The notes under the pieces: model-generated
The model's input: only the letters and a program-made list of their open reading frames with translations
Databases searched by the model: none
Told to the model about the DNA's origin: nothing
Assembly (NCBI GenBank): GCA_950097015.1
Contig: CATNEN010000005.1
Location: 5,075,501-5,139,500, forward strand
Direction: 5' to 3'
DNA: 64,000 nt
From: Macrostomum hystrix
Lineage: Eukaryota; Platyhelminthes; Macrostomidae
Shown here: positions 55,309-64,000 of the stretch, in pieces
Layout of the letters: every line of letters begins with the position of its first letter
How positions within the stretch are numbered: the stretch's first letter is position 1
Program-made: the position numbers and the translations under genes

Positions 55309-56186
55309 AGAATTAAAAGAAAATCTCGAAGTTTCCTCCGCTATCATTTCGCTTCTCGACATGAGAATTACGGCCCGCCCAACGATGCCACGTTTAGAGG
55401 AACAGCCTCTGCCTGGAGAAGAAAGGTGAGTTGTTTTTGCTTCCACTCGGCCCCCAAGGCCGGTTATTAATGGGTTATAACGAGGTTAATTACATAATAA
55501 TAGAAACAAAGGTAATTACTGTCCCCGGCACGCCGTTTTATCCCGAAAATTTGGGATTGACCCCGACCCGAAACTGCGAAAAGCCCTTCCTTAGTTAATG
55601 ATTGATTACATTGAAAGTTATTCAGTTTGCGATTGCCACCACTATGGGCGCCGAATCTCCCTCGCCCTGACTCTATGAGCTAAAGAACCATTGAAATTCG
55701 AAGTCTAGATTTGGAATAGGTTGAATTACATAATTATCATACTCTCTGGCGGTTGTTGCCATTCACTAACTACATAACATTCCACCCGCCGCCTGTTTCT
55801 TCAGTGACTACCCGCCGCCGCAGGCGCAATCGCCAGCTCCGCGGGCTCCAGCCGGGCAGCAGCCCGTGCGCCTTGATCTCGCCATCCGTAAGTTGACAGC
55901 CATTCTTCTGAAGTCCTAACCACATCCATCCACCATTTGAAATCCCTCCTTGAGTACATTTGCCAACTGCGGCATAATCCTGACCTTAATAAATTCACTA
56001 CCGACCCCCACTAATGAAACAAAACTGCCCCCCTTGTTCTCCGCAGACATCGAGCTACCACTCGGCCCAGAGGCTGTCATGGCCGTGGTACAGAACTTGG
56101 CTAATGGCCCTATTGGCATTGCAGTGGTGGCCGGCCTGGCCACCATCGTTGGCACGGCTCTCCTAAAATGGCTCCGTCAGGCTTGA
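55309..56186 (+). CDS. C-terminal three exons of an unknown tail-anchored protein
   Basis: Exons 55309-55425, 55805-55887 and 56047-56186 join in phase, with donors GTGAGT and GTAAGT and acceptors TTTCCCAG, TTCTTCAG and TCCGCAG. The product reads ELKENLEVSSAIISLLDMRI, TARPTMPRLEEQ, a Pro/Gln/Ala linker, then IELPLGPEAVMAVVQNLANG and a hydrophobic segment (IGIAVVAGLATIVGTALL) ending KWLRQA. The terminal segment fits a tail anchor or single membrane span with a basic end. Upstream exons were not found and I recognise no family. Confidence 0.45.
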
Positions 56187-56814
56187 AAAGATCGCCCGAA
56201 ACTTAAATCACTAACTATGCATTTGAACTGTCTATCCAATTCCTTGTCTGGTGCCAGGTTGCTTACCACTTTTCTTTATTCCGAATTATACGCAAACTAC
56301 AACCGCCGTTGATCTGATTAATGATTAAATCCTTGCTGTCCTTTTGTTGAAATTATTTCCTAATTATTGGCATTGCAGTGGTTGCAGGGCGCCCGACACT
56401 GCCTCCGGCGCGGACCATGTTCGCGCGCTGGCTCTGCGGCGCATCATTTGACGCCGCCCCCCTGACGCTTGGGGCTTGCGTATTTTGTTGTTGTTGTTGT
56501 TGTTGTTCCTAATTATGCGGCTCAATTTTTCGGCCGCCTAGCGACAAAAAGTAACAAAATTAATTCTGACTGCTAATCTCCATTTGCAGTAGGCCTAGGC
56601 CCCCAACCAGGTACTCACCACTCGAACAAAGCTAGCAAATAAGCCCCCATGAAATGTGATTTTTTTATTCCCAGAGGATAAAAAGCCCATATTGTTCAAA
56701 GTCTGCGGCCCGTGGAAATAAACAGATCGTCTCCCACAGATTTCAGGTAGGTGACCCTGTCGGCCTCTTGATTTACTACCACCCACTTCTAATCAAACAT
56801 TTGAATTCCCACAT

Positions 56815-57440
56815 GCAACATACTACCCCGCTCACTTTGGCGGGTTGGTGTCCCTCCTAAGATAGAAGCCGGTATAACTAAACTCCCGAAAACCAAGCAT
56901 AATGAACATGTGAGATAAGCAGATTACGAAAATGTAGGTGCGAACCCTAGTTTGCGGCAATTATCAAGAGAAACCTCATGCGAAAATTCTTACAAAGGGG
57001 AATTTCACCCCACTAAGTATGTTTTTGGGTTTTGACTAGTTTATATAGATTTTTAAGAGGTTTTGGCGCCGAGATGGCCTTTTTGATTTGAAGCTGCCCT
57101 CCCCCCTTAAAGAATCATGGAATTTCCCGGTGTATACCACCCCGCGCACTTTAGCGGGTTGGTGTCCCTCCTAAATTAGAATTTATCCTAGCCTGAGTTC
57201 CCACAGACCCACTAGAGGCAAAAGATAAAAAAGGTGCCATTCACGATGCGGTGCGAAATAAAGCAATTGCCTTATGAGAAAAGAAGGTGCATACCCTAAT
57301 ATGCTGCAGTTATCGAACAATCTCATGTGAAAACTTCACGAGGGGAATTTCACCCCATTAAATATGTTTTTGTGATTTTTGGCTAGATTGTAATAGTTTT
57401 TAAGTGGATTTTTGGCGCCAAGATGGCTTTAGATGAAAAG
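56815..57440. repeat. Tandem duplication of ~315-340 bp
   Basis: CACTTTGGCGGGTTGGTGTC (56833) recurs at 57148 as CACTTTAGCGGGTTGGTGTC. GGGGAATTTCACCCCA recurs ~340 bp apart, and TTTTGGCGCC(G/A)AGATGGC near 57061 and 57411. The 56190-56810 stretch before it has no recognised gene. Confidence 0.7.
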
Positions 57441-57595
57441 GAAATCACAACGATGCGAGGAAGAAGGTGCTCGGTGCGCATTGTTACTAAAAGGGAGTTA
57501 GGGGAGGGTCGAGGGATAGAAGGGATGAAGGCACGTAGGAGTCCTAATGATGCTGTCCGCGGACGCCCTCTCTCTGTCCAAGCCCTCCTACCCAC

Positions 57596-58228
57596 CTACT
57601 CTTCCTTAATGGCCGTACTCTCCGCTAACACCCCGCTTTCGTATCCCCCTTCCACCTGTCTCACCATCTGGCCCAGCGTGTAGTCCCCTGGCGGTGTCTC
57701 TTCGGCAGGGCCGTCCTCGGACAACTCGCGCCACCAGGGTGCGTGGCCCGGGCCATGCACCATCCGTAGGGCATTCTCGTCGCCTCTTACCATCCGCACC
57801 ACCAGCTGATGTTCTAGCTCCGCCTCGCCCGGAATCCGCGCGGCCTGTAGCCACGACACAAGTTCCCTTGGCACCGGCATGGCCCAGTCCACAGGCGGGC
57901 TGTAGGCAGGCCACCGCAGATTCCACGGCAGCGTAGCCTCGTCCTCTTCCTTCGGCGGGAGGGGGTCTCGTTCCTCGCACCACGCTTGTGCCAGCCACCG
58001 GGCTTCGGCCACCCGGCATGCGAGGTCGAGATCCACGCCGGCCTGAGCTGCGCGACCCAGGGTAGGGAGCAGCCACAGACGGATTACAAGCCAGGTCCTT
58101 TTGTTGGCCAGCTCCCGCCGATAGTCAGTCGCAGCCGCTTCCATCCACCAGGCTACTACGGCTCCCATTCCGGCCATTTCTACGAGACGTGAATTAACTC
58201 TCTGCTCTTCGAAACCACCATTCCGCAC
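57596..58228 (-). CDS. Unassigned 210-residue ORF downstream of retroelement protease
   Basis: Single uninterrupted frame from ATG 58228 (MRNGGFEEQRVNSRLVEMAG) to a stop at 57596. It is Trp-rich and acidic toward the C-terminus, with a hydrophobic stretch near the start (MGAVVAWWMEAAA). It follows Gag and protease in the same orientation, where reverse transcriptase would be expected, but shows no RT, RNase H or integrase motif. It may be an extra ORF of a non-autonomous retroelement or an unrelated gene. Confidence 0.4.
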   Translation of the reverse strand: MRNGGFEEQRVNSRLVEMAGMGAVVAWWMEAAATDYRRELANKRTWLVIRLWLLPTLGRAAQAGVDLDLACRVAEARWLAQAWCEERDPLPPKEEDEATLPWNLRWPAYSPPVDWAMPVPRELVSWLQAARIPGEAELEHQLVVRMVRGDENALRMVHGPGHAPWWRELSEDGPAEETPPGDYTLGQMVRQVEGGYESGVLAESTAIKEE

Positions 58229-58318
58229 CCTCGCCTAAGCCTAAATAAAGAGAAAGGGGGAGAAAGGGGAGAAGGGAAAAGGGAGGGGGTGGGGCATTCT
58301 GCCTTGGAAAGCCAGGAC

Positions 58319-58843
58319 CTAGCGGACAGCCTTCCGCCTGAGCGAAAACGGGAGAAATTGGCGATAAATGATTAGTTGGCGCGAGTCAAAGTCGAGGATG
58401 GCATGATGATGAGCCAACCAGGAGGTGCCGAGGAGGGGAGAGCAGTCGCCCTCGACCACCAGGAACAGCGTGTCCAGTGCTTCGGCGCCAACCTGTAATT
58501 TGACCTTGACCTGCGCCCGGGCAATAATAGGGGTGCCATACGCAATTAGAGAGAATTGAGGGGGTTCGAATTGACAGTGGTGGAAAATTGATGACAGCGA
58601 GTCCGGGACCACGTTAACCATAGACCCCGTGTCGATGAGGAAGTCTAGGGGCGCCCCTTCCACCTCCAAGGCGACCCACACCTCACTAAGCTGCTCAGAG
58701 CGATTGGGGCGGGTTCGCACTCGGGTGCATTCACTCGGACTTCTCGGCGGTCGGAGGCAGCAGCTGCCGCCGCTCCGATTGTCGGGCTGCGGGCTGGGTC
58801 TCGGAGCCGTGGGACTGCCTCCAATTGGCGGCCCCGTTCCCAT
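58319..58843 (-). CDS. pro: Retropepsin (aspartic protease) of an LTR retroelement
   Basis: The frame contains VWVALEVEGAPLDFLIDTGS, with the catalytic Asp-Thr-Gly, followed by the flap-like and beta-strand pattern (LIAYGTPIIARAQVKVKLQV) and PLLGTSWLAHHHAILDF. It overlaps the Gag frame by 113 bases and lies one base forward of it. A fused product would therefore need a +1 (or -2) shift. The stop at 58319 follows SLRRKAVR. No RT follows it. Confidence 0.75.
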   Translation of the reverse strand: MGTGPPIGGSPTAPRPSPQPDNRSGGSCCLRPPRSPSECTRVRTRPNRSEQLSEVWVALEVEGAPLDFLIDTGSMVNVVPDSLSSIFHHCQFEPPQFSLIAYGTPIIARAQVKVKLQVGAEALDTLFLVVEGDCSPLLGTSWLAHHHAILDFDSRQLIIYRQFLPFSLRRKAVR

Positions 58844-59789
58844 TTCCCTTTTCCGACTTGGGGTTTACCTCCTTAGCGGCCCCGTGCTCGACACGTTTGG
58901 GGAGCCACTGGTGCCCGGTTGGATGCGGGCAAAGGGGGGGAATGAGGTTGGGCCGCGTATCCCGCAGCTGCTGAGAGACCTCAGCTAGCTGCTGAGTTAC
59001 TTTGGCCAACTCCTCCGTTAGCTTATGCAGCGGCTCCGACTGGACCTGCTCGTCGTCGGGCTCCGCTCTAATTTGGCGCACCCGCCGGCGAGGATCCCGC
59101 TCAACCGCCATTTCATGGGCCTGGGTGGCAGCACGCAGTTCGGCTGCGGCAGCCTCCGCCGTGGCGAACTCCATCCGCATGATGGGTGCCAAAACTTCAG
59201 GTGGGGCCACGATCCCCTCCATGAATGAGGCCAACAGGGCGCGCTCAAAGTGCACACCCTGGCCGTTGGGGGTGGCCTGCAGGGCCGCTGTCCTTAATCT
59301 GTCGGCAAAGGCGGGGTATGTCTCATCCCGCCCTTGCTTCAAATTGCGCCCACTCAGTAATCGGGCGTAGGGGGTGCAGGCGCCACTGAGAACTTCAGTT
59401 AGGTCCTGCACAAATCTAACGTAAGTCACCCGGCGGGGCAACCCTAACGCCTCGGTGAGGGGCTCGCCACTCAGGTGAGCGAGGAGGGTGAGGATTTTTT
59501 CTTCCTCGGATTCTACACCCTCCGCCTCCAGCTTCAGGCTGAAACGGCGCAGCCAGAGGGGGAAGGAATCTCTTCGGGACTCGAAGGGTTCGATAGTGAC
59601 TTTGACCCGGTGGTTCCGAGGTCGTCGCACTTCTAGTCGCTCTAAAAGCAGCGCTAGGCGCTCCACAGGGTCGGCTTGCTGTGCTGCAGCAGCCGCTGGG
59701 GGTTCGGCGCGCGCCGCAGCTGCGGCGCGGCCTCTGGGTGGGCGGTTGGTTCCAACCACCTCCACCACCTCATCCTCCTGGTCGGACAT
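58731..59789 (-). CDS. gag: Gag of an LTR retroelement (Gypsy-like by eye)
   Basis: ATG 59789 gives 352 residues: an acidic start (MSDQEDEVVEVVGTNRPPRG), an Ala-rich linker, then a capsid-like region (VTIEPFESRRDSFPLWLRRF, ILTLLAHLSGEPLTEALGL, ETYPAFADRLRTAALQ). A coiled-coil-like KLTEELAKVTQQLAEVSQQL follows. The capsid pattern is that of Metaviridae-type Gag. No CCHC zinc knuckle is present. Protease follows in an overlapping frame. Confidence 0.7.
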   Translation of the reverse strand: MSDQEDEVVEVVGTNRPPRGRAAAAARAEPPAAAAAQQADPVERLALLLERLEVRRPRNHRVKVTIEPFESRRDSFPLWLRRFSLKLEAEGVESEEEKILTLLAHLSGEPLTEALGLPRRVTYVRFVQDLTEVLSGACTPYARLLSGRNLKQGRDETYPAFADRLRTAALQATPNGQGVHFERALLASFMEGIVAPPEVLAPIMRMEFATAEAAAAELRAATQAHEMAVERDPRRRVRQIRAEPDDEQVQSEPLHKLTEELAKVTQQLAEVSQQLRDTRPNLIPPLCPHPTGHQWLPKRVEHGAAKEVNPKSEKGNGNGAANWRQSHGSETQPAARQSERRQLLPPTAEKSE

Positions 59790-60169
59790 TTTCGACCAAA
59801 AGAGGGGTGAGGATTTTGAATTTGAAATGGGGGGGTTCTCCTATGCCCGAGAACTCACCGCGATGCAGTGGCAGATACGCGAACAACGGAAAAAGGAAAA
59901 TGAGAGGAGAGAGAGAGAGGGACTGGGGCCCTGGCTAGCCTCGCATCCAGCCTTGGCTACTGACAACTGCTCACGCGCACTTAAGTTTGGGACATAGAAG
60001 TCTAGGTTTTAACCAGCACTCATTCTGCAACCCTGCAGCGAACTGTTACACTACAGGTACGGCGGGGTCAGTACTACTGCGGGCTCGCGCCTGCGGCAGC
60101 CTATCACCCTACCTTGGAAAGTACACGCCTCAATAAGATACTCAGAGAAAGGATAATCCCCGACTCGCT

Positions 60170-60590
60170 CAGGGAGTCATCGATTCCTGGCTGCATTGCC
60201 GGGGGCTCCCCTCGCGATTTACGAGACTGGGAAGCCCAGGGGGGATATAACTGGGATCTCGATCGGATAGGAGTCCGTAGGGCTAAAGCCCGGTTACTGC
60301 ATTTAGACCATCCCTCAAAGAATCCCTTAGAAAGACGTGCCGACCGAATTCTAGCCCATGCTTAAAGTAGGCAGCTTCGAGAGGCGGGCACGGGTGCCGC
60401 TAGGCTCCCTCAAAGTCCCACCTCCCTAACTGTTCCCCACCTAAGTTAGACTTGGTCAAAGCTACGTGGCACTTTCAGAATCAGACACATGAAAGCAGGC
60501 CCTGCATGCTGCCCAAGAGAACCAATCCCCGGTGCTCGGCGAGTCATCGATTCCCGGCTGCATTGCCGGGGGCTCCCCTCGCTCGGTTAG
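60170..60590 (+). repeat. Pair of ~45-bp direct repeats in the Gag leader
   Basis: GAGTCATCGATTCCTGGCTG plus CATTGCCGGGGGCTCCCCTC occurs at 60172 and again at 60540 with few changes, inside the ~1.2 kb between the primer-binding-like site and Gag. Confidence 0.7.
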
Positions 60591-60980
60591 AAGGCCGTAA
60601 GGCATTGCCTGGTCCCTCGTTAAGAATGGCCCCTCCCAGAATAGTCACGCGGGAAACCCCACAGACAGTCCCTGACTCCTGCAGCAGCCAGATAACCCGA
60701 AGACACTCTAGCATGAAGTCCGCTCACACAGCCTACTCATAGTAGAAAGTCACTAATCAAAATTTTGGAAATTCTAACAAAAACTAAATTAAATTGAAAT
60801 CAAATTGCAACTGTTCGGAAATTAATTGACAGTCACTAGAACTGAGATTCACTATTTAGAGATAAGATTTCGGCATACGGAAAATGAAATCTAGAAGGAG
60901 CCCTTTCGGCTAGCTACCACAGAAATCTGCGGCGCTAAACTAACAATTGAAATTCAAGTTCGTTTCGCGCCCTTTCTAGA

Positions 60981-60997
60981 TCCCACCGCTGCCACCA
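60981..60997 (-). other. Putative primer-binding site
   Basis: On the minus strand TGGTGGCAGCGGTGGGA follows CATTTCAAA. It begins TGG, as a tRNA-primed site should, and resembles the TGGTGnCAGnnGTGGGA sites of many Gypsy-type elements. Confidence 0.45.
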
Positions 60998-60999
60998 TT

Positions 61000-62279
61000 T
61001 GAAATGGGTAGGGTCTTTTACAAGCCGATGACCGCCCTCATGACAGATAGGAGTGTGGAAAACCGACGATAGGGTCGGAGGTCGATCACGCTGCTGCCGC
61101 GAGTTGTCGCAGAGAGGGATGAGACGAAGGGAGGGATGAAGGGAGAGATGAAGGGAGAGATGAGGCGGTACAAAGGATGCAGGGAGTGGTCCTATTGGCC
61201 TCAGGCTGGCCAGTTCCACTCGTCCCATAGGCCACAGGTATGACGGCCGTGCCTACCCCAAGCAATGCTCGAAACCGGCTAAAAGTCTAAGAAGAGGGTC
61301 GGACTGCCCGGAATCGGACAGTGCAGGGCTAGCCAGCCTACTGCCGTCAGTAGCATGTAAGTAACCGACTCCTAACCTAGGTAGCGGTGGTCGAAACGGC
61401 CCAGGCTCTTGTCACAGAAATGCGGAAAGGCTATTGGCAAAGCGGAAAATGATCTCGGGTAGCGCCACCACCCAATGCGCCTACGTTGCCACCGCAGACA
61501 TTTGGGAACTTGGGTCCCCGGAGTACACAGCTCCCAGTTCATCACACAGATCTAGACAAGCCGAAAAATAGGGCATTCTGCAACTTCCGTTTTAGACTGG
61601 GGTGAGAACCCCAGAATGGATCGAGACACGCCTCAACAGGGGATTCCTGAATTCGCGCTACAGGGGTCTAGAAAGGTGGTACTAAGAACTCGAATGAAAA
61701 TCCATAGCCAGAATCCTACTCGTGAAACATCAGGCACATTCCTTACATTAGATTGCAGCCTACACCTTAGGTGACTAACAAATCCGAATCTGTGTGAGAT
61801 GAGGAAATCAGAGGCAGGAGAGATTGAGCAGAACACTGGCTGAGTGATTATGCAAGCGATGATTATTAGATCACACCTCTCGCTCCCATGGCCGCGGTTA
61901 CGAGAGGCGGGGAATAGAAGGAGAATTCAATTGACAAAGGAGTTTGACGCGCACACTGGGATCCGCCAGTGAGTGAGGAAAGCCGGCCAAGGAATTCCCC
62001 GCCCCTAGGCAGCAGTGCACACGCTACATTCCGCATTTTACTCGCAAATCCCTAGCTCCTTATTACTCTCATGCGCGCTCGCAGTTGTCTTCCTGCCGCC
62101 GCTTTCAGCTCGGCATCACCAGAGCCCACCCCCTAAAGAGTTTAGCCACTCATCTCTGAGGGCTGTCTAACAATAAAATAAAAGTGAAAGAGAGACATAG
62201 TAAAAGGAATTAAGTTGTTGTAAAATTAAGTCCAATAAGTTAAAAGTGCTTTAGATTAGACAGTTCATTAGGCTAAACA
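61000..62279 (-). repeat. Putative 1.28 kb LTR
   Basis: On the minus strand it starts TGTTTAGCC immediately after a purine tract (GTGGGAGGGGAATTAGGGAA, 62281-62300) and ends TTTCA two bases before the primer-binding-like site. TG...CA ends, a polypurine tract on one side and a primer site on the other define an LTR between two retroelement bodies. No second copy lies in the window to confirm its length. Confidence 0.4.
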
Positions 62280-62299
62280 ATTTCCCTAATTCCCCTCCC

Positions 62300-63090
62300 A
62301 CTAAATGCCGCCTAACCTAAAGTGTTAGTCCCTTAGGAGTAATAATCACGGAACCGCTGCGCGGGCTACTTATCTGGATGCTGATTCGGCCGCGTGCTGC
62401 AATCCTGTAGTTCTCGGGGAAGGGGTAGGCAAAAAACAACAAGGCAGAGAGGGGGTAAACTGAAGTGAGCTGGCAGGGGCCAACACACCAAAGGAGCTCT
62501 AAGGCTCAATTCAGTGCTCACCTAAAGAGGTGGCTTGCTTCTAATGGCCGAGGAGCAGGCAATGAGCCTGTGAATGCTTGTCTGAGCTTATAGCTCTGGG
62601 GTCTAAGCCCTAAGTGGATGTGGGAAAAGTGCCTTAGGTCCGGTGGGAGTCCAGTAAGGCAAGGGAAGGCTCCCGGAAAGGTTCCGGTAGGGAAAAAGGG
62701 GTAGGTAGAAGGGGAGACGTTGCTCTAGGGGCAGCGCAGCGCGCTTCCTTAAATAGTCTTACTGTCGCTTGGGACAAAACTTCTTTGCTTGTATTTGACT
62801 TGTATATTGAAAGTATTTGGTTCGAAGCTCTTGTGGGCTTAGTGCGCACTAGAAGCAACTAAAGGGGAACTGTACCGAGAAAGGAATTAGAAACATAGAC
62901 AACGATTGAGTAACAAGGGGCGGGCAGGATGCGTAGTCTATGGGCTAAAAGGACGATAGAAAGCGAAACAATTAAAGTGCAGTGAAACGTACTGATTAAC
63001 TAGTTGGTGAGCAAGAGAGAAAAGAGGAGAGTCGAAGGAAACGACGAGAAGGAGTTCTGGAGGAAGCATTTCCGACAGGGTGGGGGGGGC
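62300..63090. other. 3' untranslated part of the integrase-bearing element
   Basis: Between the integrase stop and the putative polypurine tract. No ORF with family support. Confidence 0.35.
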
Positions 63091-63094
63091 GAAG

Positions 63095-64000
63095 TTACGC
63101 AATGCTAAAAGGAGAGTCACGTAGAAGTTGTCGTCGCATGGCCCGTCGAGCGCGGTTGGTTTGTACCGGATCGTCCTTGCTGCCAGAACCGGGTGGAACT
63201 AGAGTCCTGCCGGCGTTGGCCGCGGTCTGGAAATCGATAATGTCGGCCTCGAGAGGGACGAGATGCGTGATGGCACGGCGGGACTCGTGACCGGTGCTCG
63301 TTCGGACAGTGACATAACGGGTGATATCATGACTGTCGGGATGGACTTCGATGACGCGGCACGTCTTCCAGTTTGACCGCGGAGTCTGGTCGGCGAGGAG
63401 GTAGAGCTGTCCAACGAGGGGCTGGTGTGAGTGCTCGCCGTGCCGTCTACGGTGTTGTAAGTGGATCGAGTGGAGTTGTTGAATGTAGTCGCGGTTCCAT
63501 CGCGCCCAGAAAGCGTCAATGATTTGCTCGCGGCGTCGATAGAGAGCTCGTAGTTGGTTGCTGGTCGTGGTCCCAGCAGATGGAAAAAGGTGCTCAGGCG
63601 CTGCAGGCAAGTCAAGTCGAGCGCTAGGAGCGATGAGATCGGCTGGCGTTAGGGGGCGCGTATCGCTAGGGTCATTCGAGAAAGATGTCAGCGGGCGAGA
63701 GTTCAAGACAGCCTCGATCTTTGTCAGCAGGGTGAGGAACTCTTCTTCCGAGATCCGCCGGCGCCAAAGTGCGGGTCGAAGGCTGGCTTTGACAATCCCA
63801 ACCAGTCGCTCGACGGCTCCTTGGTGCCACGGAGCGCGTGCCGGTGCGAATTTGAAGTGGAGTTGTCTAGCAGTGGCGAATGGTTGGAGGTCAGCTAGGA
63901 GTTTGTGCTGGAACGTTGGTGTTAGCAGAGAGTCGATGATTTTGCCGGCCGCTTGGAAGGCGGTTGCCTGGTCTAGGAAGATGCTGGCTTCGGTGAGTCC
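63095..64000 (-). CDS. BEL/Pao-type integrase C-terminal part, runs off the window
   Basis: The frame is open from the window edge to a stop at 63095. It contains SIFLDQATAFQAAGKII, which carries the second catalytic Asp of the DDE core. FAPARAPWHQGAVERLVGIV carries the catalytic Glu. EAVLNSRPLTSF follows. Downstream is the pattern of the DUF5641 domain of BEL/Pao integrases: REQIIDAFWARWNRDYIQQL, VGQLYLLADQTPRSNWKTCR and RAITHLVPLEAD. The first Asp lies beyond the window. The frame is intact here. Confidence 0.85.
   Translation of the reverse strand, partial: GLTEASIFLDQATAFQAAGKIIDSLLTPTFQHKLLADLQPFATARQLHFKFAPARAPWHQGAVERLVGIVKASLRPALWRRRISEEEFLTLLTKIEAVLNSRPLTSFSNDPSDTRPLTPADLIAPSARLDLPAAPEHLFPSAGTTTSNQLRALYRRREQIIDAFWARWNRDYIQQLHSIHLQHRRRHGEHSHQPLVGQLYLLADQTPRSNWKTCRVIEVHPDSHDITRYVTVRTSTGHESRRAITHLVPLEADIIDFQTAANAGRTLVPPGSGSKDDPVQTNRARRAMRRQLLRDSPFSIA

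Overview
The window is metazoan nuclear DNA dominated by transposable elements. Genes are split by short GT-AG introns. The repeats include tRNA-headed SINEs, KDZ (Zisupton-like), EnSpm/CACTA-type and mariner DNA transposons, a BEL/Pao-type integrase and large minisatellites. I see no bacterial gene organisation, rRNA or CRISPR. The exact taxon cannot be read from the sequence. The tRNA-SINE core motifs and DUF4806/KMT5A-like proteins suit an invertebrate; a sponge is only a guess.

Layout. 1-3.86 kb and 43.0-47.35 kb are two diverged copies of one ~4 kb dispersed segment that carries several SINE pieces and ends in tandem ~180 bp units. 3.9-7.2 kb holds a gene end of unknown function and a broken minus-strand gene with features of a ubiquitin-specific protease. 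9.7-19.35 kb is a complete six-exon minus-strand gene ending in a DUF4806-type domain; its fourth intron carries a ~4.9 kb 23-bp minisatellite and a ~1 kb 18-bp minisatellite. Its promoter region is duplicated 1.5 kb further on beside a second possible first exon. On the other side of that second promoter, an EnSpm/CACTA-type transposase gene starts on the plus strand at 21.37 kb and ends at 38.98 kb.

The centrepiece is a nested insertion. Intron 1 of the EnSpm-type transposase contains a 14.85 kb DNA transposon (21550-36400) with ~1.86 kb terminal inverted repeats, a 7 or 8 bp target duplication and two genes. One is a minus-strand KDZ transposase (eight exons, 762 codons read, 5' end not found). 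The other is a plus-strand six-exon accessory gene whose last exon is a [10 protein letters not shown] repeat protein. Removing the insert leaves an intron of about 175 bp and an in-phase transposase.

39.8-41.26 kb is a four-exon SET-domain gene resembling the KMT5A/SET8 H4K20 methyltransferases. It has a canonical heat-shock element 130 bp upstream and one frame break. 41.3-42.05 kb is a short-array copy of the element whose minisatellite is hugely expanded at 11-16 kb. 47.4-57.6 kb holds mostly tandem repeats and partial gene models, including a three-exon gene end with a C-terminal membrane anchor. 57.6-64 kb contains minus-strand LTR retroelement parts: an unassigned ORF, retropepsin, Gag, a putative LTR with an adjoining primer-binding-like site, and a BEL/Pao-type integrase running off the window.

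How the parts may fit together (inference): the DUF4806 gene, the transposase and possibly the SET gene may be the cargo of one large CACTA-type element, later invaded by the KDZ transposon and by SINEs. No CACTA termini were found to prove this.
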